A DNA stretch of 64,000 nucleotides from JASLBX01 sp035762665 (GTDB lineage Bacteria; Actinomycetota; Actinomycetes; Jiangellales; Jiangellaceae), in the NCBI GenBank assembly GCA_035762665.1, contig DASTNZ010000168.1, forward strand, positions 1 through 64,000, given 5' to 3'. Below are positions 25,091 to 33,006 of this stretch, one piece after another; the first letter of the stretch is position 1; each line of letters begins with the position of its first letter. Made by a program: the position numbers and the translations under genes. A model generated the notes under the pieces. It ran no database searches and was not told the DNA's origin. It saw only the letters and a list, made by a program, of their open reading frames with translations.

Positions 25091-25268
25091 CTGTCGGTGC
25101 CGTACCAGACCAGTCCGCGCTGCAACAGGCACGTGTGCGTGCTGCGGCAGTGCCACGCCTGCTGACCGTGATCAATCGGCCAACCGGAATGGTGGCCGGG
25201 TGGTGGACGGTTCGACTACCAAATCGCCGAACGGCCGACGCCCGATCCCCGTACGCCAGGCGCGTTCC

Positions 25269-25274
25269 TAGGAT
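25269..25274 (+). promoter_or_regulatory. -10 box of leaderless MFS gene
   Basis: TAGGAT (TANNNT) lies 6 nt before the ATG at 25281. Confidence 0.5.
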
Positions 25275-25280
25275 TGGCGC

Positions 25281-26672
25281 ATGACGACTGAGCCGGTCAA
25301 GACGGTTGGCAGCATCCTGGACCCGGACCACCGGCGGCTCACGATCGGGATCATTGCCACGATCGCCTTCATTGCCTTCGAGGCCATGGCCGTCGCGACC
25401 GCCATGCCGCGCGCCGTCCGTGACCTGGACGGGCTGCCCATGTACGCCTGGGCGTTCTCCGGGTTCTTCACGACGAGCCTGTTCGCGATGGTGCTGTCAG
25501 GTGAGCTCTGTGATCGGCGCGGCCCGCGGTTTCCTCTCGTGCTCGGCGCGGGATCTTTCACGGCCGGGCTCCTCGTCGCCGGCACTGCCCAGTCGATGTG
25601 GCCCTTCGTCGCCGGGCGGGCGATCCAGGGGCTCGGTGCCGGACTGGCGATCGTGGCGCTGTACGTGGTCATCGCCAGGGGCTACGAGGACGCGTTGCGG
25701 CCGCGGATCTTCGCTGCACTCGCCGCGGCCTGGGTGTTACCGTCGATCGTCGGGCCACTCGTAGCCGGCTCGCTCGCCGACCATGCGTCCTGGCGGCTCG
25801 TGTTCATCGGGGTCGCGCCGCTGGTCGTCCTCCCTGTCGCGTTGGCGCTGCCGCAGTTGCGAGCATATGACGGGCCGCCTCCAGGTGGATCGAACGTACG
25901 CAAGGGTAGGCTCCGGCTCGCTGCAGCGGCCGCGATCGGTGTGGGTGTGCTGCAGGCAGCCGGGTTGCGCCGGGACGCTGTCGCGATCGGGATGGTCGTG
26001 GCCGCTATGGTCCTGCTCGTCCCGAGCGTTCCGCGCCTCCTTCCACCGGGGACGCTTCGGCTACGGCGAGGACTGTCGACGGTGATCGCGATGCGTGGGA
26101 TCTTGGCCGGTTCCTTCTTTGGCGCTGAGGCGTTCCTCCCGCTGATGCTCGTCGACCAGCGCGGCCTTTCTGCGACTCTCGCCGGGCTTGCCCTCACCGG
26201 CGGTGCGCTCGGCTGGGCGTCCGGATCGTGGTACCAGGGCCGGCCCAGCATGACCATCCCGCGACATCTGCTTCTCCGGATGGGTAGCGGCCTGGTTGCG
26301 TTCGGCATCGGTGCGGCCGGCCTGGTGCTGATCCCGGCCGTGCCGGCGTTCGTTGCCGCGGCCGCCTGGACGGTTGGCGCGGTGGGCATGGGCCTGTGTT
26401 TTGCCAGCATCGGTGTGCTGCTCTTCAAGTTGTCGCCGCCGGCCGACCACGGCGCCAACTCGGCCGCCCTCCAGTTGTGTGACTCGCTGTTCGTGATCAT
26501 CTTTGTCGGGCTGGCCGGCGTCATCTTCGGCTCGACGCATGAAGCTGCTGGCGGGACGCATCCCGCTGCCTATGTGTCGATTCTTGCGGTGATGGTGACG
26601 CTCGCTTCGGTTGGTGTGTGGGCTTCCGGGCGGGTCCGTCCCCGCGACGACACGGCGGACAGCCGTTCCTGA
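25281..26672 (+). CDS. MFS drug/metabolite transporter
   Basis: A 463-aa major facilitator with 13-14 hydrophobic segments, of the drug:H+ antiporter DHA2-like type. The loop 2-3 signature GELCDRRGPRFPLVLG (about residues 77-92) matches the MFS G-x-L-a-D-r-x-G pattern. GRAIQGLGAGLAIVALYV is motif B, and AAAWVLPSIVGPLVAGSLADHASWRLVF is motif C, typical of exporters. No substrate can be named. The gene has its own leaderless promoter and no operon partner; a frameshifted hydrolase follows on the same strand. Confidence 0.9.
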   Translation: MTTEPVKTVGSILDPDHRRLTIGIIATIAFIAFEAMAVATAMPRAVRDLDGLPMYAWAFSGFFTTSLFAMVLSGELCDRRGPRFPLVLGAGSFTAGLLVAGTAQSMWPFVAGRAIQGLGAGLAIVALYVVIARGYEDALRPRIFAALAAAWVLPSIVGPLVAGSLADHASWRLVFIGVAPLVVLPVALALPQLRAYDGPPPGGSNVRKGRLRLAAAAAIGVGVLQAAGLRRDAVAIGMVVAAMVLLVPSVPRLLPPGTLRLRRGLSTVIAMRGILAGSFFGAEAFLPLMLVDQRGLSATLAGLALTGGALGWASGSWYQGRPSMTIPRHLLLRMGSGLVAFGIGAAGLVLIPAVPAFVAAAAWTVGAVGMGLCFASIGVLLFKLSPPADHGANSAALQLCDSLFVIIFVGLAGVIFGSTHEAAGGTHPAAYVSILAVMVTLASVGVWASGRVRPRDDTADSRS

Positions 26673-26721
26673 CTTGTGGTAAGAGCCGCCCTCTAAGCAC
26701 TCCAGTGAAGCCCGGCAGCCG

Positions 26722-27552
26722 GTGCGTGAGCCTCCCGGTGGCTCGGTCTTCGTGGGGCGTCGGGTCCTGCTGCTGATCGGATCACCGATGGGTGCAGCCG
26801 GGTTCGGCACCCTGGCCGCGCACTTCACCGACCCGCACGGTCGTCACTTATTGACCCCCGCAGGGTGGAGCGCTGCGTACGCACGGACGAGGTCAACGAA
26901 TCCACGCCGGACCAGCACGCGGACGATTTGCACCGGTTGATCTCCGCCCTGGACGCCGGACCGGTGGACATCTTCGCCAGCAGTGGCGGTGCGGTCAATG
27001 CACTGGCCCTGGTTGCGCGCCATCCGGAGCAGGTTCGTGCACTCGTGGCGCACGAACCGCCGATAGGTCTTGCCTGACCGCGATGCGGCGCTCGCGGCGA
27101 ATCGTGACATCCACGAGACGTATCTGCGCAGCGGTTTCGGCCCGGCCATGGCGAAGTTCATCGCGGTGGCGGGCCACGAGGGCCCGGTCCCGGCTGATTT
27201 CGCGGACCAGCCTGCGTCGGATCCGACCAACTTCGGGCTGCCCACAGAGGATGACGGCTCGCGCAATGATCCCCTCCTCGGGCAGAACATCATCTCGTGC
27301 ACCCATTACCAGCCGGACTTCGACGCGCTCCGCGCGGCGCCGACCCGCATCGTCCTGGCAGTTGGAGCCGAGTCCACGGGCCAGTTGGCTGGTCGCGCGG
27401 CCGTCGCCGTCGCTGAACGGCTCAGCACCACGGTCACCACCTTCCCTGGCGACCACGGCGGATTCCTTGGCGGCGAGTACGGATCGGTGGGTGCACCGGA
27501 CGCCTTCGCCGCCAAGCTGCGCGAGGTATTGGCGGCTGCCGACCCAGCGTGA
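26722..27552 (+). pseudogene. Alpha/beta hydrolase broken by frameshifts
   Basis: Three pieces in three frames together make one alpha/beta-hydrolase. Piece 1 (from 26722) reads RRVLLLIGSPMGAAGFGTLA then HFTD. A one-base gain near 26833 shifts to RTVVTY, and an extra T near 26850 shifts to DPRRVERCVRTDEVNESTPD. Piece 2 carries the nucleophile elbow FASSGGAVNAL and ends at a TGA at 27075-27077, where a third shift leads to VLPDRDAALAANRDIHETY and the C-terminal half with the His region GDHGGFLGG. The usual N-terminal strand is also missing. The pieces fit one ancestral gene; none is likely functional alone. Confidence 0.75.
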
Positions 27553-27588
27553 GGGCGTTCGGCGGGCAGGGTCGTCAAGCCTTGGGCT

Positions 27589-27981
27589 TCATAGCTTGTG
27601 CATGCCCCGAGCCTGCTCAGCGGCGGCGACCACGGCGGCCAGGTCCTGCCCGGTCGATGCTATGACGGCCGCCGCGATCGCACCCTCGACCAACGGCGCG
27701 TCGACAAGCCGGATGTCGGGATCATCTTCGTCCAGGTCCGCGAGCAGGGCTTTGGATGTCAGCACCGCGCTGCCCACGTCCATCAACACGGCGACTCCAT
27801 CGCCCGATTCGGCGGCAGCTACTGCTGCGCTCAGTTTCTCAATGCTGGTTCCGAACCGCCCGTCCTCGGTGCCGCCGGCGGGCAGGACCGCCGTCGACGG
27901 CCCGGCGAGCTCACGGGCGAGCGCGGCCGCGGCCTCAGCGAGGTCCGCACTGTGCGAGACCAGGACGACTCCGACGGTCAC
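27589..27981 (-). CDS. dhaM: PTS-dependent dihydroxyacetone kinase phosphotransfer subunit DhaM
   Basis: A 130-aa EIIA-mannose-type domain that passes phosphate from HPr to DhaL. The active-site His10 is in VVLVSHSADLAE. GGTEDGRFGTSIEKL and VLMDVGSAVLTSKALL are typical of DhaM. Unlike the E. coli protein it has no fused HPr or EI domains, so it depends on general PTS HPr. Its ATG overlaps the dhaL stop by four bases; it is last in dhaK-dhaL-dhaM. Confidence 0.92.
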   Translation of the reverse strand: MTVGVVLVSHSADLAEAAAALARELAGPSTAVLPAGGTEDGRFGTSIEKLSAAVAAAESGDGVAVLMDVGSAVLTSKALLADLDEDDPDIRLVDAPLVEGAIAAAVIASTGQDLAAVVAAAEQARGMHKL

Positions 27982-28601
27982 GACTCTGCCGTGACCTCGG
28001 CCAGGGCGCGCAGCATCAGTGCGGTCGATGCCGCGCCCGGGTCCTCGTGCCCGATGCTGCGCTCACCGAGATAGCTCGCCCGCCCTTTGCGCGCCTGGAG
28101 CGGCACCGTCGCCACCGCTCCGTCGGCAGCGGCCTTGGCCGCTGCCTGGGCCGCAGCGGCGAGGCCGTCGCCGGCCGCCCCCTCGAAGGCCGACACGGCG
28201 GGTGTCAGCGCGTCCACCATGGTCTTGTCACCCTCGACCGCCTGGCCCAGGTCTTGAATGCCCGCCAGCATGGCCACCAGGGCGGCGCCGACCTCGGCCG
28301 CAGTGGCGACCTCGGTGTCGGTAAGGGCCTTACCGGCACGCCGGAAACCGGTGCCGTACAACGGGCCGGCGGCGCCACCGGTCTTGGCGACCAGCGCGCG
28401 GCCGGTGGCAATCAGCACGCCGCCTGGTGAGTCGGGCGGAGAGTCGCCGAGAGCGGCCACTGCGGCCTGCATGCCACGCCTCATGTTGACTCCGTGGTCG
28501 CCGTCTCCAATGGCGGCGTCCAGAGCGGTGAGCCGGTCAGCCTCGGCATCGACCAGCTCGGAGAATCGCAGCATCCAGGCGCGGCACAGTTCGACGTTCA
28601 T
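27978..28601 (-). CDS. dhaL: Dihydroxyacetone kinase ADP-binding subunit DhaL
   Basis: A 207-aa all-helical subunit that holds ADP as a permanent cofactor and transfers phosphate to dihydroxyacetone on DhaK. The Mg-binding motif AIGDGDHGVNMRRG (about residues 28-41) and GGAAGPLYGTGFRRAG are clear, and the DPGAASTALMLRAL end is typical. The ATG at 28601 (MNVELCRAW) has a GGGGG run next to it and fits the family length; a longer reading overlaps dhaK. The gene follows dhaK by 26 bp. Confidence 0.92.
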   Translation of the reverse strand: MNVELCRAWMLRFSELVDAEADRLTALDAAIGDGDHGVNMRRGMQAAVAALGDSPPDSPGGVLIATGRALVAKTGGAAGPLYGTGFRRAGKALTDTEVATAAEVGAALVAMLAGIQDLGQAVEGDKTMVDALTPAVSAFEGAAGDGLAAAAQAAAKAAADGAVATVPLQARKGRASYLGERSIGHEDPGAASTALMLRALAEVTAES

Positions 28602-28627
28602 CCATCCCCCGATCAGCAAAGGGCGAC

Positions 28628-29620
28628 TCAGCGCCCCCACCGCAGTGCGGGCGTCTGCACGGGAGCGTCCCACAACTGCAGAAGCTCATCAGTGAACATA
28701 CCCACCGTCACGGAGAAGCCGGCCATGTCGAGGCTGGTGATGTAGTTGCCGACCAGGCTTCTGGCAACCGTGACGCCGTGGCCCTCCAGCCACGTCGCGA
28801 CTTCGGCGTACGCGACATACAACTCGACCAACGGGGTGGCTCCCATGCCGTTGAGCATGACCACGACCGACCCTGACAGTGGCATGTCGGCATGGATGGC
28901 ATCCAGCGCGCCGGAGACGAGCTCACGAGCAGGCGCCAACTTCCCCCGTGTCCTCCCGGGCTCGCCGTGAATGCCGATGCCCAACTCGACTTCGTCTTCA
29001 CCGAGATCGAAGCCCGGCTGCCCGGCGGTCGGGACGATGCAGGGGGTCAGCGCGACTCCGAACGAGCGGGTCCGATCGTTCACCTCGGCGGCCACCCCCG
29101 CGACCCCCGCCAAGTCGGCACCACCTTCCGCGGCGGCGCCCGCGATCTTTTCGGCGAACACGGTGGCTCCGACACCTCTACGACCAGCGGTGTAGGTCGA
29201 GTCCTCGACTGCGACGTCGTCGTTGATCACGACCGTTGCCACGTCGATGTCCTCGTCCTCGGCAAGCTCGGCCGCCATCCGGAAGTTGAGCACGTCACCG
29301 GTGTAGTTCTTGACCAGATGAAGGACGCCGGCGCCACCGTTGGCCGCGGTCGTAGCCGCAAGGATCTGATCTGGCACAGGCGACGTGAAGATCTCGCCCG
29401 GCGCGGCGGCATCGAGCATGCCGTAGCCCACAAAACCGCCGTGGAGCGGCTCGTGCCCGGAACCGCCGCCGGACACCACGCCGACTTTGCCCGGCGTCGG
29501 CCCACCAGCGCGAGAAATGACTCGGTTCTCGTGGTCGACCGCCAGGTCGGGGTGCGCCGCGGCCATGCCCAGCAGCGCTTCGGCGACGACGTCTTGGGGA
29601 GCATTGATCAGCTTCTTCAT
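28628..29620 (-). CDS. dhaK: Dihydroxyacetone kinase substrate-binding subunit DhaK
   Basis: A 330-aa subunit that binds dihydroxyacetone as a covalent hemiaminal to His218 (LGIGIHGEPG). GVVSGGGSGHEPLHGGFVG (residues 47-65) and HLVKNYTGDVLNF are family hallmarks. The product, dihydroxyacetone phosphate, enters glycolysis. The ATG is preceded at six bases by TAGGTT, a leaderless promoter. Divergent from an IclR regulator, which is the likely controller of this operon. Confidence 0.95.
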   Translation of the reverse strand: MKKLINAPQDVVAEALLGMAAAHPDLAVDHENRVISRAGGPTPGKVGVVSGGGSGHEPLHGGFVGYGMLDAAAPGEIFTSPVPDQILAATTAANGGAGVLHLVKNYTGDVLNFRMAAELAEDEDIDVATVVINDDVAVEDSTYTAGRRGVGATVFAEKIAGAAAEGGADLAGVAGVAAEVNDRTRSFGVALTPCIVPTAGQPGFDLGEDEVELGIGIHGEPGRTRGKLAPARELVSGALDAIHADMPLSGSVVVMLNGMGATPLVELYVAYAEVATWLEGHGVTVARSLVGNYITSLDMAGFSVTVGMFTDELLQLWDAPVQTPALRWGR

Positions 29621-29626
29621 GTGGCG

Positions 29627-29632
29627 AACCTA
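29627..29632 (-). promoter_or_regulatory. -10 box of leaderless dhaK
   Basis: TAGGTT (TANNNT) lies 6 nt before the dhaK ATG. Confidence 0.5.
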
Positions 29633-29786
29633 GGTGGCCCGTCCGCGGGGCGTCAAGGGAAACGTCGCGATGGAATCGTTACGATCAGCGGGCTTGGGCG
29701 GAAAGGTGACCGTGGATCACGGCTCAGCGGGATGGCATCCCCGGGCTAGTGATTCGCAGAACGGGTCGCGAGCTAGATCACTGTAT

Positions 29787-29792
29787 TAGCCT
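29787..29792 (+). promoter_or_regulatory. -10 box of leaderless iclR-type gene
   Basis: TAGCCT (TANNNT) lies 7 nt before the ATG at 29800, facing the dhaK promoter across 154 bp. Confidence 0.45.
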
Positions 29793-29799
29793 GCCGGAT

Positions 29800-30432
29800 A
29801 TGGCCGGGGAGATCTCCCAGACGCTCGACCGCGGACTGCGCCTGCTGTCATTGCTGGCCGAGGCCGGCGGTGGGCTGACCGTCACCGAGGCGGCGACCGC
29901 GCTGGGTGTGAACCGGACGGTGGTCTACCGGCTGGCTGCCACGCTCGAGCTCCACGGTTTGCTGCGCCGCGCCCCCGACGGACGGCTATCGCTGGGTTTT
30001 GGCGCTCTCGCGCTGGCCGGGGCCGTGCACCCGCTGTTGCGCCGAGCTGCGCTGCCGGTGCTGCGGGAGCTAGCCGAGGACGTCGGCGCCACCGCCCACC
30101 TGACCGTCGCCGACGGCGGCGAGGCACTGGCCGTGGCCGTGGTCGAGCCCAGCTGGACCGCGTATCACGTCGCGTACCGGGTGGGTTCCAGGCATGCCCT
30201 GGATCGAGGTGCGGCGGGCCGGGCAATCCTGGCCGGCCGGGCGGGAGATCCCTCTTTCGTTGCCACTGAAGGGGAGCTACAGGCCGGCGCCCATGGGGTG
30301 GCTGCTCCGGTGCGGGGGGTCAACGGGGTTGAGGCAAGCGTTGGTGTCGTTGCATTGGGAGAATTCGACGCGGCCCGCATCGGACCTCGAGTCGTCGCGG
30401 CGGCGGCGGACGTTGCTCGCCGGCTCCGCTAG
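29800..30432 (+). CDS. IclR-family transcriptional regulator, likely of dhaKLM
   Basis: A 210-aa IclR-type regulator. The N-terminal winged helix has QTLDRGLRLLSLLAEAGGGLTVTEAATALGVNRTVVYRLAATLE. The effector domain has AHLTVADGGEALAVAVVEP, RHALDRGAAGRAILAG and GVAAPVRGVNGVEASVGVVALG. The ATG at 29800 (MAGEISQTLD) agrees with the family start and with a leaderless -10. Divergence from dhaK suggests that it controls the kinase operon and senses a C3 compound (inference). At 210 aa it is shorter than most IclR proteins (about 250): the effector domain seems to lack part of its middle. Confidence 0.88.
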   Translation: MAGEISQTLDRGLRLLSLLAEAGGGLTVTEAATALGVNRTVVYRLAATLELHGLLRRAPDGRLSLGFGALALAGAVHPLLRRAALPVLRELAEDVGATAHLTVADGGEALAVAVVEPSWTAYHVAYRVGSRHALDRGAAGRAILAGRAGDPSFVATEGELQAGAHGVAAPVRGVNGVEASVGVVALGEFDAARIGPRVVAAAADVARRLR

Positions 30433-30451
30433 GGATTGTCCGATCTGGCCG

Positions 30452-31033
30452 TCAACCTTCGACAACCGTGACGACGATGACGTTTGACTCGCGCACGACG
30501 TTGCCGGACCCGTCCTTCTCGACCACGCGCAGGTGGTTGTCGCCGGCGCGGCCGGACCAGACAGTTGTGGTCTTGGTCCCGTCGCCGTCCAGGGTGTAGG
30601 TCTGCCCGCTACTGCCGAACGGCTCCCAGGTGGTGCCACCGTCCAGGCTGCGCTCCAGTTCGACGGTGAGACCGCTCTCTGGCGGGTTGGTCTTGATGGT
30701 GAATTCGATGTCGTCGCCATCCTCGCCGGCGACAGCGGTGCCACCGTTGAAAGTCGACTCGAGGGTGAGGGAACCGTCACCCGGTGATTCGGTCTCTTCG
30801 TTTCCCTCGGAGTCCTCCTGGGCGTCGGGCGAATCTGTGGCGCCGTCGGTGCTGGCGGCCGTTGGTGTCTGCCCATCGCTGGCATTCCCGAACAACGCAC
30901 CGCCGCCGAAACCCAGGATCGCGGTGATGATCAGGATGGCGGTCGCTGCGCTGGCCGAGGCGCGCCTGGCCGCTGGGACGTCGCGGCCGGCTCGCCGCTG
31001 CCCCCGGCTGGAGTAGGTGCCGTCGCTGGACAT
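30452..31033 (-). CDS. Single-pass membrane protein with an extracytoplasmic beta domain
   Basis: A 193-aa protein: a cytosolic Arg-rich N-terminus (about 1-27), one membrane helix (SASAATAILIITAILGFGGG, about 26-46), an acidic Ser/Thr/Asp/Glu linker (about 50-85), then a beta-rich domain (LTVELERSLDGGTTWEPFGS, YTLDGDGTKTTTVW) that looks like an Ig-like/fibronectin-like fold. The N-in, C-out orientation follows from the basic N-terminus. I do not recognise a named family. The ATG at 31033 (MSSDGTYSS) is chosen because the upstream frame looks non-coding. Confidence 0.6.
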   Translation of the reverse strand: MSSDGTYSSRGQRRAGRDVPAARRASASAATAILIITAILGFGGGALFGNASDGQTPTAASTDGATDSPDAQEDSEGNEETESPGDGSLTLESTFNGGTAVAGEDGDDIEFTIKTNPPESGLTVELERSLDGGTTWEPFGSSGQTYTLDGDGTKTTTVWSGRAGDNHLRVVEKDGSGNVVRESNVIVVTVVEG

Positions 31034-31083
31034 CGGCGTATATTCAACCCTCTCCACCCCCGGGCAGCGCAAGCGGGGTCGGG

Positions 31084-31551
31084 TCAAGAGTCACGGGCGG
31101 CGGCATCGACGAGCGGGAGGACTCGCGGCCCCACGACGGTCGACAGCGCAATCAGTGTTGATGTCCGGACGATGTCGGCATCGCCGACCAGGTCATCGAT
31201 GACTCGCTGCAGGTCATCGTTGTCGCGCGAGACGATCCGGCAGAGCAGGTCGCCGGGGCCGGTGATGGTATGGACTTCGAGCACCTCCGGTATGCGGGCC
31301 AGGTGCGCTGCGACCCGATCCCGTGCGCCCTGGCGGATCTCCAGGGTCGCGAAGGCGGTCACGCGAAATCCCAGCGCGGTCGGGTCGATGTTGGGCGCGA
31401 AGGTACGGATCACGCCGGCTGCCATCAGCCGGTCCAGGCGCGCCTGCACAGTGCCCCTGGCCACGCCCAGCCGGCGCGACGCCTCGAGCACTCCAATCCT
31501 CGGCTCGGCGGTGAACAACCGCAGAATTCGTGCATCCAGGTTATCGATCAT
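31084..31551 (-). CDS. Lrp/AsnC-family regulator
   Basis: A 155-aa regulator with the N-terminal helix-turn-helix (LDARILRLFTAEPRIGVLEASRRLGVARGTVQARLDRL) and a C-terminal RAM ligand-binding domain (VTAFATLEIRQG through VEVHTITGPGDLLCRIV). It is divergent from hppD, so control of tyrosine/phenylalanine catabolism is likely; Lrp proteins next to hppD commonly sense aromatic amino acids. A GATTG-N6-CAATC dyad touches its start codon, suggesting autoregulation. Confidence 0.9.
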   Translation of the reverse strand: MIDNLDARILRLFTAEPRIGVLEASRRLGVARGTVQARLDRLMAAGVIRTFAPNIDPTALGFRVTAFATLEIRQGARDRVAAHLARIPEVLEVHTITGPGDLLCRIVSRDNDDLQRVIDDLVGDADIVRTSTLIALSTVVGPRVLPLVDAAARDS

Positions 31552-31554
31552 ACA

Positions 31555-31570
31555 GATTGCCTAATCAATC
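31555..31570. promoter_or_regulatory. Dyad between the Lrp gene and hppD
   Basis: GATTG-CCTAAT-CAATC lies 3 bp from the lrp-type start codon, in the shared promoter region. It is an AT-rich dyad in otherwise GC-rich DNA, as expected for an Lrp operator. Confidence 0.45.
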
Positions 31571-31656
31571 GCCCGATCTACTACTCAGAACGTACACCGT
31601 GCTAAGCGCCGAGACGAAGTGTTGCTCAGCCGGTCGCGCCATTGCACAGTGCGGCC

Positions 31657-32862
31657 ATGACCACAGATGCGACGCTCACGCCGGAAGAACTCGAAGCCGA
31701 TCTCGACGTCGAGCAGCTCAAACAGCTGGTTGGGCTCGTCGAGTACGACGAGAGCAAGGATCCGTTCCCGGTCACGGCGATGGACGCGGTCGTATTCGTG
31801 GTCGGGAACGCGACCCAGGCCGCACACTTCTACCAGTCCGCGTTCGGCATGGAGCTGGTCGCGTACTCCGGTCCGGAGACGGGTAACCGTGACTATAAGG
31901 CGTTCGTGCTCAAGAGCGGATCGGCCCGGTTCGTGCTCATGGGCGGTGTCGACCCGGACAGCCCGCTGCTCGACCACCACCGCAAGCACGGTGACGGCGT
32001 CGTCGACCTGGCGCTCGAGGTGCCGGACGTGGACAAGTGCGTGGCGCATGCGCGGAAGGTGGGCGCGACGATCCTCGAGGAGCCGCACGACGTCTCCGAC
32101 GAGCACGGGACGGTCCGGATGGCCGCGCTCGCGACGTACGGCGAGACGCGACATACCCTCATCGACAGGTCCAAGTACGACGGTCCGTACCTGCCCGGCT
32201 ACGTCGCCAAGTCGTCCACATTCGTCAAGCGGCACGGCGCGCCTAAGCGCCTGTTCCAGGCCATCGACCACTGCGTCGGCAATGTCGAGCTGGGCAAGAT
32301 GGACGAGTGGGTCGCCTTCTACAACAAGGTCATGAACTTCGTGAACATGGCCGAGTTCATCGGCGATGACATCGCCACCGATTACTCGGCGCTGATGTCG
32401 AAGGTCGTGGCAAACGGCAACCACCGGGTGAAGTTCCCACTCAACGAGCCGGCGATCGCAAAGAAGAAGTCGCAGATCGACGAGTACCTCGAGTTCTACG
32501 GCAGCCCTGGCTGCCAGCACATCGCGCTCGCCACCAACGACATCCTGCGCACTGTCGACGCGATGCGCGCCGAGGGCGTGGAATTCCTCGACACCCCGGA
32601 CAGCTACTACGACGACCCGGAGCTGCGGGCCCGGATCGGCAAGGTCCGGGTGCCGATCGACGAGCTGAAGGAGCGAGGCATCCTGGTCGACCGCGACGAA
32701 GACGGCTACTTGCTGCAGATCTTCACCAAGCCGATAGGCGACCGCCCGACGGTCTTCTACGAGCTCATCGAACGGCACGGCTCGCTGGGTTTCGGCAAGG
32801 GCAACTTCAAGGCGCTGTTCGAGGCTATCGAGCGCGAGCAGGCCCGCCGCGGCAACCTTTAG
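31657..32862 (+). CDS. hppD: 4-hydroxyphenylpyruvate dioxygenase
   Basis: A 401-aa non-haem iron dioxygenase converting 4-hydroxyphenylpyruvate to homogentisate in tyrosine breakdown. Iron ligands are His205 (AIDHCVGNV), His288 (CQHIALAT) and Glu369 (FYELIERHG). The N-terminal domain has VFVVGNATQAAHFYQSAFGM, and the C-terminal GSLGFGKGNFKALFEAIEREQ is diagnostic. The ATG at 31657 is used; a TTG five codons earlier is unlikely. No other homogentisate-pathway gene is in the window. A divergent Lrp-type gene probably regulates it. Confidence 0.96.
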   Translation: MTTDATLTPEELEADLDVEQLKQLVGLVEYDESKDPFPVTAMDAVVFVVGNATQAAHFYQSAFGMELVAYSGPETGNRDYKAFVLKSGSARFVLMGGVDPDSPLLDHHRKHGDGVVDLALEVPDVDKCVAHARKVGATILEEPHDVSDEHGTVRMAALATYGETRHTLIDRSKYDGPYLPGYVAKSSTFVKRHGAPKRLFQAIDHCVGNVELGKMDEWVAFYNKVMNFVNMAEFIGDDIATDYSALMSKVVANGNHRVKFPLNEPAIAKKKSQIDEYLEFYGSPGCQHIALATNDILRTVDAMRAEGVEFLDTPDSYYDDPELRARIGKVRVPIDELKERGILVDRDEDGYLLQIFTKPIGDRPTVFYELIERHGSLGFGKGNFKALFEAIEREQARRGNL

Positions 32863-32993
32863 GCCGCACAAGAGTCTCCGTTCGCGATTAGTCCGGCTGG
32901 GCAGCTTCTCCGCGCAGCTCAGAGACTTGTCCGGCCGGACAACTCGGATCAGAGGTGCTGGAGGCCAGAATCGTCCGCGGGCAATCAGTGAGC

Positions 32994-32999
32994 TACCGT
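32994..32999 (+). promoter_or_regulatory. -10 box of leaderless FAD-oxidase gene
   Basis: TACCGT (TANNNT) lies 7 nt before the ATG at 33007. It supports that ATG over the GTG at 32998, which the box itself overlaps. Confidence 0.45.
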
Positions 33000-33006
33000 G
33001 GCTCGC

